NCBI RefSeq assembly: GCF_900182935.1
Contig: NZ_FXUE01000001.1
Coordinates: 868,001-932,000, forward strand
Direction of reading: 5' to 3'
Source of the DNA: Fibrobacter sp. UWB10
GTDB lineage: Bacteria > Fibrobacterota > Fibrobacteria > Fibrobacterales > Fibrobacteraceae
DNA length: 64,000 nucleotides
Below are positions 16,278-23,668 of this stretch, piece by piece. The notes below the pieces were generated by a model, which saw nothing but the letters and a program-made list of their open reading frames with translations, was not told the origin of the DNA and made no database searches. Each line of letters opens with the position of its first letter. Within the stretch, counting starts at the first letter, position 1. Both the position numbers and the translations under genes were made by a program.

Positions 16278-17324
16278 TTACTTGTTCAAATCGACTTCTT
16301 CGTACAGGTTCGCGACAAACTGGTCGGGATCCTGCGTGAGGTAGCCAATCTTCTTGAGCTGTTCGCTAAAGTAACGCAAGTCGCCCTTCACGTCGCGGCC
16401 AAGAGTCTTGCGCTGTTCCAGCGAAGTGTACACATAGCTCTTGATCAGTTCAACAGCCAGCGGCTTGTCTTCGATTTCGGAATACTTGCCTTCGGCAATA
16501 ATGTCAACCGTTTCTTCGGGGTGTTCAGCAATCCAGGCTTCGGCCTTGTGAATCGCACGCAGGAGTGCTGCAATCTTTGCCGGTTCTTCCTTCAGAATCT
16601 TGGCAGACACATAAATGAAGCAGCAGTAGCGACCGTCAAACACCGGGTCCTTCGCCACATCCATAATCACGTCGGCCTTGCCCGACTTTTCGTAAGCAGA
16701 AGCGAGCGGATCCCAAATGGCAGCGGCATCAATCTGGCCCTGTTCCAAAGCTTCAAGCGCAAGGTTACCGTCGGCATAAGGCAAGAACTGCACCTGATTA
16801 TCTTCGGGTTTGGTCGAAACGCCACCCAGCGAGAGCCAAAGGCTTGCAGCCTGATGCGGCGTGCCACCGATTTCATCGACAGCAATCTTCTTGCCCTTCA
16901 AATCAGCAGCAGTCTTGTAGGGCGAACCCTTCTTTACAAGCACCTTGATGCAACCGATGTGAATACCATCGACAATCTTAATGTCTACGCCGTTTTCAAT
17001 TGCCTGGAAAAACTGGAAATCAGAATTCGTGAGCGCATAAGTGCCCTTGCTAAGGCCCAGCTTACGCGTTTCGCCATCAGCGGCAATCAACTTGGCATCA
17101 ATTCCTTCTTCGGCAAAGAATCCCTTTTCCTTAGCCACGTAGAAAGGCGCACCGCACAAGGAACCGTCCAAAATCGGGAGTTCCAAAGTACCGAACTTGA
17201 ACTGGGATTTTTCTGCCTGCGGAGCTTCCTGTTTTTCCGCTTTTTCGTTACCGCATGCTCCGGCCAACAGGGCAAAGCCAAATGCGAGCAGGGCGGTCAA
17301 ATAAACTTTGTAGTTGTTCTTCAT
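16278..17324 (-). CDS. tauA: TauA/SsuA-type ABC substrate-binding lipoprotein
   Basis: Substrate receptor for TauBC (348 aa). Start ATG 17324 (MKNNYKVYLT) behind AGAGG. The signal peptide ends LLAGAC, a slightly atypical lipobox. Mature part: LCGAPFYVAKEKGFFAEEG, VKKGSPYKTAADLKGKKIAV, GGTPHQAASLWLSLGG and CCFIYVSAK. It is paralogous along its whole length to the orphan receptor at 6372-7400. Hairpins with T tracts lie on both sides of the gene, implying that it is the most abundant message in the operon. Taurine or another sulfonate is the likely ligand. Confidence 0.87.
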   Translation of the reverse strand: MKNNYKVYLTALLAFGFALLAGACGNEKAEKQEAPQAEKSQFKFGTLELPILDGSLCGAPFYVAKEKGFFAEEGIDAKLIAADGETRKLGLSKGTYALTNSDFQFFQAIENGVDIKIVDGIHIGCIKVLVKKGSPYKTAADLKGKKIAVDEIGGTPHQAASLWLSLGGVSTKPEDNQVQFLPYADGNLALEALEQGQIDAAAIWDPLASAYEKSGKADVIMDVAKDPVFDGRYCCFIYVSAKILKEEPAKIAALLRAIHKAEAWIAEHPEETVDIIAEGKYSEIEDKPLAVELIKSYVYTSLEQRKTLGRDVKGDLRYFSEQLKKIGYLTQDPDQFVANLYEEVDLNK

Positions 17325-17339
17325 CGCAAATACCTCTTT

Positions 17340-17388
17340 CAAAAAAAAGCGCCCCTGAAAATGGACTTCGAATATTTCCAGGAGCGCC
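17340..17388 (-). terminator. Intercistronic hairpin between AhpD-like gene and tauA
   Basis: Minus-strand stem GCGCTCCTGG.AAA/TTTTCAGGGGCGC (imperfect) followed by eight T, just before the tauA ribosome site. It is likely a partial terminator inside the operon; no separate promoter for tauA is obvious. Confidence 0.6.
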
Positions 17389-17409
17389 GAGTTGTACGGA
17401 GAGTACAAA

Positions 17410-17964
17410 TTACTTGATATTTTCTCTCCAAGTTGCCGGCTTGAACAATTCCTTCAAGGGCAACAGACGCTTGTCAACGTCGACACCCAAGACAGAATTG
17501 AAGTTGTTCGTCGCCTGCATCTGAGCGCCAAAGCCCACGATAATGATGATCTGTTCGTCGGTATAGAACTTGCGGAGACCTTCGAAAAGTTCGTCCGGAA
17601 CCTTTGTCGGATCCTTCACAATCTGCTGACCCAGCTGCTGCAAAAGTTTCTCGTTTTCCGAAGTTTCGAAGTTGTTCGGATCGAGACCCAGAGCCTTCAA
17701 GTCGCTAATGAAGAACAGCGAGCAGAGAAGGCAGCCGTTCGTCGTAGAAACCGAGTGGGCAAAAATCGTTGCCGCACGCAGACCCACTGTCTTTTCGAGG
17801 CTTTCCCAAGCATCGTACCAGCCCATGAATGCCTTGTAGATGCCGTAATCCTGGAGCATCACCAACTTCATGTTGGTCACCTTGCCAGCAGCTTCCAACT
17901 TTTCGTAAGCGGCCTTTGCTTCGCCAGTCAACTCATTCGGTTGTTTTAAATGTACTCTAGCCAT
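17410..17964 (-). CDS. AhpD-like / carboxymuconolactone decarboxylase-family protein
   Basis: A small helical protein (184 aa) with the AhpD-type CxxC redox pair in TTNGCLLCSLFF (Cys78 and Cys81). The histidine that follows CxxC in classical AhpD (CxxCxxxH) is absent here, so peroxidase function is uncertain. It opens the operon with TauA, TauC and TauB behind operator F, starting at ATG 17964 after AAGGAGAGT. A role in thiol/disulfide or peroxide handling during sulfur starvation is an inference. Confidence 0.75.
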   Translation of the reverse strand: MARVHLKQPNELTGEAKAAYEKLEAAGKVTNMKLVMLQDYGIYKAFMGWYDAWESLEKTVGLRAATIFAHSVSTTNGCLLCSLFFISDLKALGLDPNNFETSENEKLLQQLGQQIVKDPTKVPDELFEGLRKFYTDEQIIIIVGFGAQMQATNNFNSVLGVDVDKRLLPLKELFKPATWRENIK

Positions 17965-18043
17965 TGTTTATACTCTCCTTGTGGTGCGTAAGCACCGATT
18001 TTTTGTTTTTGATTTTTGTTGAAATCTTTTTTTTGATGTGCTA

Positions 18044-18113
18044 AATATAGAAGCGTATTTGCGCGCTGTCCAATACTTAATTTTTATGCAGAGTTATCAA
18101 ATTTTTTGATAGC
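18044..18113 (-). promoter_or_regulatory. Sulfur-regulon promoter and operator F
   Basis: Inverted repeat at 18093-18113 (minus strand GCTATC-N9-GATAAC), 19 bp to -35 TTGGAC (18068-18073), 18-bp spacer, -10 TATATT (18044-18049). It drives the AhpD-TauACB operon. The ADH gene ends 12 bp upstream with no clear terminator between. Confidence 0.75.
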
Positions 18114-18124
18114 TCACAGGCTTT

Positions 18125-19285
18125 CTACAAAGCGATTTTCAAGATATCCTTGATCGCCGCAGCATCAAGCGGAACATAGTGTCCAACCTTGCCGTTACGC
18201 GTTGCGCGTGCAGCCATCGCGTCAAAGTCCTTGTTGTCAATCTTGAGTTCTGCCAGGCTCGTTGCGAGGTGCAGCTTCTTGAAGAATGCTGCCAACTTTT
18301 CAGACAAAATGTAAGCGCGTTCCGTTTCGCTATAGTTAAACGAATCCACGCCGAAGACTCTGCTCGCAAGGAGCGCAAGCCTCCAAGGCTTTTTCTCGGC
18401 CATGTACTTGGTCCAGGCAACAGTCACCACAGCCATGCCTTCGCCGTGAGTGATGTTGTACTGTGCCGAAAGTTCATGTTCGATTCGGTGCGATCCCCAG
18501 TCCGCGCGACGACCCGCATCCAGGAATCCACCGTGGGCTACACTGGCGAGCCACTGGATTTCACCACGGGCATTGACATCCTTCTGATCTTTCAAGAGTT
18601 TGTCCGCATTCACGAGCAAAGCACGAATCGCGCCTTCAATCAGGTAATCAGTCGTGTCGGAATATTTTTCGTCCGAGAAATAGCGTTCCAGCAAGTGCGA
18701 AAGAACATCTGCAATTCCCACGAAAGTCTGGTACGCCGGCAGGCCTACCGTGTATTTCGGGTTCATAATGGCGAATTTCGGAATGATTCGGTCATCTTCA
18801 AAACCAAGTTTCCATTCACCGCTCGAAAGGATTGCCGCGTTCGAAGTCTCGGAACCGCTCGAAGCTGTCGTTGCAATCACGCCAATCGGCAAAACCTGCT
18901 TGGGCGAGATGCCTTTTTCAAAGAAATCCCACACGTCGCCATCGTACGGAATGCCAAGCGCCACCGCCTTCGCCGTATCAATGGAGCTTCCGCCACCCAC
19001 GGCGAGCACAAAGTCCACCTGATTTTCCTTGCCCTGTTTCACAAGTTCGCGTACCAGGTCAATCGAAGGATTCGGCACCACGTTCCCGTTTTCGGAAAAA
19101 CGAATCCCGAGTTCCTTGACAGCGTCCTTGATCACGTCATAAATGCCGAGCGCCTTGATAAAGTCTCCGCTGTAAACAAGCTGGAGCGACTTCACGCCGT
19201 ACGCAGCCAAAAGCGACTTTAACTTCTGTTCACTATGTTCGCCAAAAACAATCTTTGCTGGATTATAATATTCGAAGTCAATCAT
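18125..19285 (-). CDS. Iron-containing alcohol dehydrogenase (BdhA/YqhD-like)
   Basis: NAD(P)-dependent group III alcohol dehydrogenase (386 aa). Coenzyme loop VLAVGGGSSIDTAKAVALG (about residues 92-110), ATTASSGSETSNAA, and metal ligands in GIADVLSHLLERYF (Asp, His), GSHRIEHELS and NITHGEGMAV (His). It follows the canonical MetY gene under operator H. Beside a taurine-type aminotransferase and transporter, sulfoacetaldehyde reductase (to isethionate, as SarD does in Bilophila) is an attractive hypothesis. Homoserine-pathway or general aldehyde reduction is equally open. Start ATG 19285 behind ACGGAGAGT; a CCGCCT/AGGCGG hairpin (19302-19317) precedes it. Confidence 0.82.
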   Translation of the reverse strand: MIDFEYYNPAKIVFGEHSEQKLKSLLAAYGVKSLQLVYSGDFIKALGIYDVIKDAVKELGIRFSENGNVVPNPSIDLVRELVKQGKENQVDFVLAVGGGSSIDTAKAVALGIPYDGDVWDFFEKGISPKQVLPIGVIATTASSGSETSNAAILSSGEWKLGFEDDRIIPKFAIMNPKYTVGLPAYQTFVGIADVLSHLLERYFSDEKYSDTTDYLIEGAIRALLVNADKLLKDQKDVNARGEIQWLASVAHGGFLDAGRRADWGSHRIEHELSAQYNITHGEGMAVVTVAWTKYMAEKKPWRLALLASRVFGVDSFNYSETERAYILSEKLAAFFKKLHLATSLAELKIDNKDFDAMAARATRNGKVGHYVPLDAAAIKDILKIAL

Positions 19286-19397
19286 GTAATACTCTCCGTT
19301 ACCGCCTTAGGAGGCGGCCTTCAAAAAAAGAATCCAGTCCGACGAACGTTTCCTAATGGTGAAAACGCGCTCGGAACTGGAAACTCAATGCAAACTA

Positions 19398-20681
19398 TTA
19401 GATAGCTGCGAAACCGTTTTCGAGGTCAGCGATAATGTCTTCGTAATGTTCCGTACCGATAGACACGCGGATCGTTGCCGGGGTAATTTCGGCGGCAGCC
19501 AGTTCTTCCGGAGAAAGTTCGGCGTGCGTGGTGGTGTACGGGTGAATCACGAGGCTCTTCACGTCGGCAACGTTTGCAAGCAGACTGAAGATCTTCAGGC
19601 TATCGATGAACTTGAAGGCTTCTTCCTGACCGCCCTTGATGTCGAAGGTGAAAATGGAACCGCCACCATTCGGGAAGTACTTCTGATAAAGCTTGTGGTC
19701 CGGATGATTCGGGAGGCTCGGGTGGCTCACGCGGGTAACCTTCGGATGCTTGGTGAGGAACTCGATAACCTTCTTGGTATTTTCCACATGGCGATCCAGG
19801 CGGAGAGAAAGCGTTTCGACACCCTGCAACAGGAGGAATGCGTTGAACGGAGAAATTGCAGCGCCTTCGTCGCGGAGGAGAATCGTGCGAACGTAGATCA
19901 CGTAAGCAGCGGCGCCCGTTGCGGTGAAAGGAATACCGTAGCTCGGGTTCACTTCGGTGAACTGCGGGAACTTGCCGGATGCAGCCCAATCGAACTTGCC
20001 GCCGTCCACGATGATACCGCCGAGAGTCGTGCCGTGGCCACCGATAAACTTAGTAGCGGAATGCACCACAATGTCGGCACCGTGTTCAAGCGGGCGAATC
20101 AGGTACGGAGTACCGAAGGTGTTGTCGATGACCAGAGGAATCTTGTTCTTGTGGGCGATTTCGGAAATGGCTTCGATATCCGGGATGTCGGAATGCGGGT
20201 TGCCGAGCGTTTCGATAAAGATAAGCTTCGTGTTGTCCTTCACGGCAGCTTCGACAGCCTTCAGGTCGTGCGTATCAACGAAAGTCGTTTCGATACCGAA
20301 GTCGCGGAGCGTGTGCTGCAGCAGGTTGAAGGTACCGCCGTAAACCGTACGCTGTGCAACCACGTGGTCACCCTTGCGGGCGAGAGCCGTGATGGCGTAG
20401 GTAATGGCAGCTGCACCGGAAGCGACGGCGAGAGCGGCAACACCACCTTCGAGGGCAGCGATACGTTCTTCGAGCACGCCCTGCGTAGAGTTGTTGATAC
20501 GGCCATAGACGTTACCGGCGTCCTTCAGGGCGAAACGGTCAGCGGCATGCTGAGCGCTATGGAACACGTAGGAAGTGGTCTGGTAGATGGGAACTGCGCG
20601 AGAATCGGTTGTGGGATCTGCATGTTCCTGGCCAACGTGAACCTGGAGAGTTTCAAAATGGAGCTTATTCTGTGTTGTCAT
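19398..20681 (-). CDS. metY: O-acetylhomoserine sulfhydrylase (MetY paralogue 3, most canonical)
   Basis: PLP enzyme (427 aa) making homocysteine from O-acetylhomoserine and sulfide. Motifs: [71 protein letters not shown] and the PLP lysine in [13 protein letters not shown]. Among the three paralogues it is closest to textbook MetY and has the longest leader (about 240 nt, with a mini-ORF and three hairpins), so it is probably the housekeeping homocysteine synthase. AAAGGAA precedes ATG 20681. Confidence 0.93.
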   Translation of the reverse strand: MTTQNKLHFETLQVHVGQEHADPTTDSRAVPIYQTTSYVFHSAQHAADRFALKDAGNVYGRINNSTQGVLEERIAALEGGVAALAVASGAAAITYAITALARKGDHVVAQRTVYGGTFNLLQHTLRDFGIETTFVDTHDLKAVEAAVKDNTKLIFIETLGNPHSDIPDIEAISEIAHKNKIPLVIDNTFGTPYLIRPLEHGADIVVHSATKFIGGHGTTLGGIIVDGGKFDWAASGKFPQFTEVNPSYGIPFTATGAAAYVIYVRTILLRDEGAAISPFNAFLLLQGVETLSLRLDRHVENTKKVIEFLTKHPKVTRVSHPSLPNHPDHKLYQKYFPNGGGSIFTFDIKGGQEEAFKFIDSLKIFSLLANVADVKSLVIHPYTTTHAELSPEELAAAEITPATIRVSIGTEHYEDIIADLENGFAAI

Positions 20682-20921
20682 GGTAAAAATTCCTTTTAGG
20701 TTGCAGCAAGCAACGGGGTTTTTCGCTGACCCTTGCTTACTAAAATTTTTTCTGGGGTGTCCTTTAGGCTTGTTTTTCTAACCTGCAAAGCCTTAAGGAC
20801 GTAAGACTTTCGGCTAGTTCGTTTTCAGAATGCCTCTCGGCATTCGACAGTCACTTATCATAGGCGCTCCTTCGAATGCTTAGGGTTCACAAACCATTTT
20901 GTTTTCCCTATCAATCTTGTA
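20682..20921 (-). ncRNA. Structured 5' leader of metY (candidate cis-regulatory RNA)
   Basis: Between the predicted start of transcription (about 20921) and metY lie about 240 nt with three clear stems on the minus strand. They are GAATGCC-GAGA-GGCATTC (20828-20845), CCTTAAGGCTT pairing with AAGCCTAAAGG around one A-A mismatch (20761-20798), and AAGCAAGGGT pairing with ACCCCGTTGCTT (20708-20738). A 15-codon mini-ORF lies in the first. No core of SAM-I, SAM-II, SAM/SAH, SAH, T-box or cobalamin RNAs was recognised. Regulation by SAM, cysteine or peptide translation is possible. Confidence 0.5.
20814..20861 (-). CDS. Leader mini-ORF upstream of metY
   Basis: ATG at 20861 follows a near-ideal AAGGAG (20867-20872) with 5-nt spacing and encodes MISDCRMPRGILKTN, then TAG. 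Its codons span the GAATGCC/GGCATTC hairpin, so ribosome movement would melt this stem. It contains one Cys and an internal Met, but no run of one amino acid, so the sensed signal is not obvious. A shorter ATG further upstream (encoding MVCEP) has no good ribosome site. Confidence 0.45.
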   Translation of the reverse strand: MISDCRMPRGILKTN

Positions 20922-20927
20922 GGCAAT

Positions 20928-21008
20928 AAGATAGAATAAGATTTTCCCCCTGTCAAGCCATAAACGCATACTATTTAACTATTGTTTGCTATAGAATTTG
21001 ACTATAAC
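20928..21008 (-). promoter_or_regulatory. Sulfur-regulon promoter and operator H (metY-ADH operon)
   Basis: Inverted repeat at 20988-21008 (minus strand GTTATA-N9-TATAGC). Nineteen bp later comes the conserved GTA-ending segment, but the recognisable promoter is 12 bp further on: -35 TTGACA (20951-20956), 17-bp spacer, -10 TATCTT (20928-20933). The shifted, near-consensus -35 implies a different activation geometry from operators A-F. Confidence 0.65.
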
Positions 21009-21053
21009 TCAATAAATACAGGCTTTTAAGCCTCTTTACTGATTATGTAGGGA

Positions 21054-21596
21054 TTAAAATACCTCTAACCGCAAGGCCTGTTCAATCATAGCGGCCTTGG
21101 GGTATTCCTGAATATAGTCTTGAATGGTTTGCAAGTCAAGGCTTTGAACTTTCCGTCGAAAGTTCAGCAAAATTTCTTTGTAGTAGTCAAACGGCAAGCT
21201 GTTTTTATTTCGCAGAAGTTCCAGCAACATGCGTTCCTGATTGTACATCACGACCTTGACACCACCGTAATCCACTTCGATTGCACCGAGATGCAAAATA
21301 TTGCTGTTTTCGAATCTTTGGACTACACGACAATCAGTGATTTTCTTTGCGCCCCGCCCAGTCACCAAATAACACTTGTCCGGAATGACATCAGTCAACC
21401 CGTAATGATAAAACGCAGAATTCATCGTGAATACGGCTTGGGGATACTTGGCCGCAACAATCGCGATGTCGGAGACATTCTTCTTGTCCGAATAAACGCC
21501 TTTTTCAATCTTATACAACGCGCCCTCGGCCACTGCCTTGGACAACAGATAATTCGACCCGAACCTTTCTACGCCTTGTCTATGCGTTAATACCAT
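21054..21596 (-). CDS. AbiEi-type antitoxin, orphan
   Basis: A 180-aa protein resembling the AbiEi/COG5340 antitoxin of type IV AbiE systems. It has an N-terminal winged helix (residues about 1-45, LLSKAVAEGALYKIEKGVYSD), then the AbiEi core with FTMNSAFYHYGLTDVIPDKCYLVTGRG and a C-terminal region including NQERMLLELLRNK. No AbiEii nucleotidyltransferase follows; the next sequence is the metY promoter. So it is either an orphan or has lost its toxin. It marks the left edge of the AT-rich island and is transcribed toward metY. Confidence 0.75.
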   Translation of the reverse strand: MVLTHRQGVERFGSNYLLSKAVAEGALYKIEKGVYSDKKNVSDIAIVAAKYPQAVFTMNSAFYHYGLTDVIPDKCYLVTGRGAKKITDCRVVQRFENSNILHLGAIEVDYGGVKVVMYNQERMLLELLRNKNSLPFDYYKEILLNFRRKVQSLDLQTIQDYIQEYPKAAMIEQALRLEVF

Positions 21597-21700
21597 ATTT
21601 CACTAATTGCATGTAATTTTGTGCTTTTTACATACTTTTAGTCAAATATAAACACTTATATCCGAAATGTCAAGTTTTACGAATCACCCCTTGTGGAAAT

Positions 21701-21836
21701 GGGCGTTTCCCGCGCCACTGCGCGGGCCGGGCTATATTGCAAGGCCCCGCGTGCGCACAATCAGCACGTCCGCGTGGCTCTTGCAACGGCGCCTTGCAAG
21801 CAAGTCGCCGCCCCAAGGGGTCATTATCCCTAACGC
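21701..21836. repeat. GC-rich structured element at island boundary
   Basis: A GC-rich block in AT-rich surroundings, bounded by GGGCGTT (21701-21707) and TAACGC (21831-21836), which are complementary at their tips. It contains a perfect CCCGCGC-CACT-GCGCGGG hairpin (21709-21726) and a CTTGCAA/TTGCAAG stem (21779-21800). Its right end supplies the last codon and stop of the neighbouring HEPN-motif gene. It looks like an inserted interspersed element; no ORF or recombinase is associated. Confidence 0.45.
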
Positions 21837-22414
21837 AAATGACTTCGATCACCCCATTGTTTCTGAAAAGAATGCAATGTATTTTGCATCATTTCATAAT
21901 CTTCATTAAAAAACGCAAGCGCATTTTTGATGATTACGCATTTGGTCTTCAAATCTGCATAAGCCTTTTTGCACAATTCTTCGTTAGTCAAGTCACAATC
22001 TCTTGCGAAATAATGGACAAGATAATTACGAGCATCAATAAATTTTTTGAATTTAGTCTTTGCTCGACGATATCGACCTTTCCACTCAATTTTATAATCT
22101 AGTTTAAAAACAAAAAGATGCTTCCTTTCCGCAGCCTCTATATCTTTGTCACTCCGAGGAGTATAAATCGCTTCTAGCATTTCTTGACCTATCGGGCCTA
22201 AAGACACCTTATTTCCTTTCTGCTGTTGTTCTACAACCCTCTTCAATTTACCTAGGAGTTCTTCAAGAGTTTTACCCGTCCAAATACCACCAATATGCTT
22301 ATGCATCCAGCGAAGTCTAAGTTCAATAAAGTTGCACACATACAGCGCTCTACCCAACAATTCGAAAATCTGGGATTGGGTGGGGGCATTTGTTTTCGAA
22401 GTCTTTTTTGGCAT
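21830..22414 (-). CDS. HEPN-motif protein attached to the Wadjet operon
   Basis: An unrecognised 194-aa, helix-rich, basic protein. Near residue 130 it has DARNYLVHYFARD, an Rx4H motif with the N-Y/R-L-V-H form seen in HEPN ribonucleases, and an early LRLRWMHKHIG segment. It begins 15 bp after the jetD stop on the same strand, so it is probably the fifth gene of the Wadjet operon. HEPN RNase or toxin function is inferred from one motif. The 3' end lies in the GC-rich element, so the C-terminus may be altered. Confidence 0.55.
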   Translation of the reverse strand: MPKKTSKTNAPTQSQIFELLGRALYVCNFIELRLRWMHKHIGGIWTGKTLEELLGKLKRVVEQQQKGNKVSLGPIGQEMLEAIYTPRSDKDIEAAERKHLFVFKLDYKIEWKGRYRRAKTKFKKFIDARNYLVHYFARDCDLTNEELCKKAYADLKTKCVIIKNALAFFNEDYEMMQNTLHSFQKQWGDRSHLR

Positions 22415-22429
22415 TTTACAAACGGTTAA

Positions 22430-23668
22430 TTAAATAGATATTTCAGGATTCATCCAACTGATAATTTCCTGTTCTAGCTTGACCTTATTATTTAGCATAT
22501 ATGTTGCAATATCAACATATTTTTCAAGTGCAATTAAAGACTCCGCCTTTTTGAAGTCATTTGATTCAAAAGGCTTGGCGTAATTCCGATATTTTTCCAA
22601 ATTTTCAACATCCATACAATAGGGCTTAAAATCTATTCCCGTCTTTTTCCTAAGATTTTCAAGAATATAAAACCCGTCGGGATCAATGTCTCCAAAATGA
22701 TAATACGAAACATTTTTATGTTGATTTTGGTCGAATATTTTCTTCAGCAATATCTGTTTGACACTGTTATGATAACCACTCAAATACAAGAAGAATACAT
22801 TTGTTCCACGAACCCGATTAAAAGAGGTCAAGTTTTCGACTGTCATCACAGATTTGTTGAGAATGTCAATTTCATCAATGGCGCTAACTTCTGTTGAGGG
22901 CAAGGCCAATGCCTTATTTTGCGCAACGTTTATTATTCTACCATCTGCAAACTTTATTTTCGCATTTCCTTTGAAATAGATATAAGAGGGATTTTTATAA
23001 ACGTTCAAATTTTCCAAAATCGTGTCATAAATTTCTTTGGTTTCCTCCAAACCATCTATGATTTCATGAAAACTCCCGCTTTCTTGAAGAATTTTGCAAA
23101 CTTTCGTACGATAGATTTTTTCCCATTTCTTGGAATCATGGAGAACTTCGATAGAAAGTTCTCGCTCTAGTATTTCAGGATGATCAGAAAGGATGTAATC
23201 AAGCAAATTTATGATATTAGCCGATTCTTCCAAAGGGTATGCGGCCTTTTTATCCGCCTCGATACGACTGATTTGCGTTTTGCAGAAATCGACAATCACA
23301 GAATTCTTTGAGAGAAAACTTCTGAAAAAATCAAGCTCTTCTTGTTGTTGAAGTTTTCTTTCTTTTACACCCAGAATATTGCGCACTTTTGGCCAATAAT
23401 CATCGGTCGAATTGGCTATAATTTTTACAATATGCCGGTCCCTGCTTTCTGTAGAAATCAGGTTTTCAGATTCAAGATTCTTTAACTCTTTTTCAAAATC
23501 CTCTATTAAATTTACATCTTCAAAATCATCGTTATATTTGGGATAAACATCTGTCGGCAATATGGAAAACGTCTGACGAACAGAATTTTCGCCTTTATAG
23601 GTTTTGCTAGACTCATACTTATGCAAAAGCTTTTCAAGAATCAGTTTTTGGCGACTATTTAAATTCAT
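22430..23668 (-). CDS. jetD: Wadjet nuclease subunit JetD (Toprim/DUF2220)
   Basis: A 412-aa protein with an N-terminal helical part and a C-terminal topoisomerase VI-like Toprim domain. The Toprim glutamate is in MTVENLTSF (about residue 275) and the DxD pair in YYHFGDIDPDGFYIL (about residue 330). In Wadjet systems JetD is the metal-dependent nuclease that cuts circular plasmid DNA after loop extrusion by JetABC. It overlaps jetC by 4 nt, indicating translational coupling, and all catalytic residues are present. Confidence 0.9.
   Translation of the reverse strand: MNLNSRQKLILEKLLHKYESSKTYKGENSVRQTFSILPTDVYPKYNDDFEDVNLIEDFEKELKNLESENLISTESRDRHIVKIIANSTDDYWPKVRNILGVKERKLQQQEELDFFRSFLSKNSVIVDFCKTQISRIEADKKAAYPLEESANIINLLDYILSDHPEILERELSIEVLHDSKKWEKIYRTKVCKILQESGSFHEIIDGLEETKEIYDTILENLNVYKNPSYIYFKGNAKIKFADGRIINVAQNKALALPSTEVSAIDEIDILNKSVMTVENLTSFNRVRGTNVFFLYLSGYHNSVKQILLKKIFDQNQHKNVSYYHFGDIDPDGFYILENLRKKTGIDFKPYCMDVENLEKYRNYAKPFESNDFKKAESLIALEKYVDIATYMLNNKVKLEQEIISWMNPEISI

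Noticed and set aside
21701-21836. Integron attC site
   Set aside because: The tips resemble attC only loosely, and neither strand shows the RYYYAAC...GTTRRRY order. No integrase or cassette array is present.
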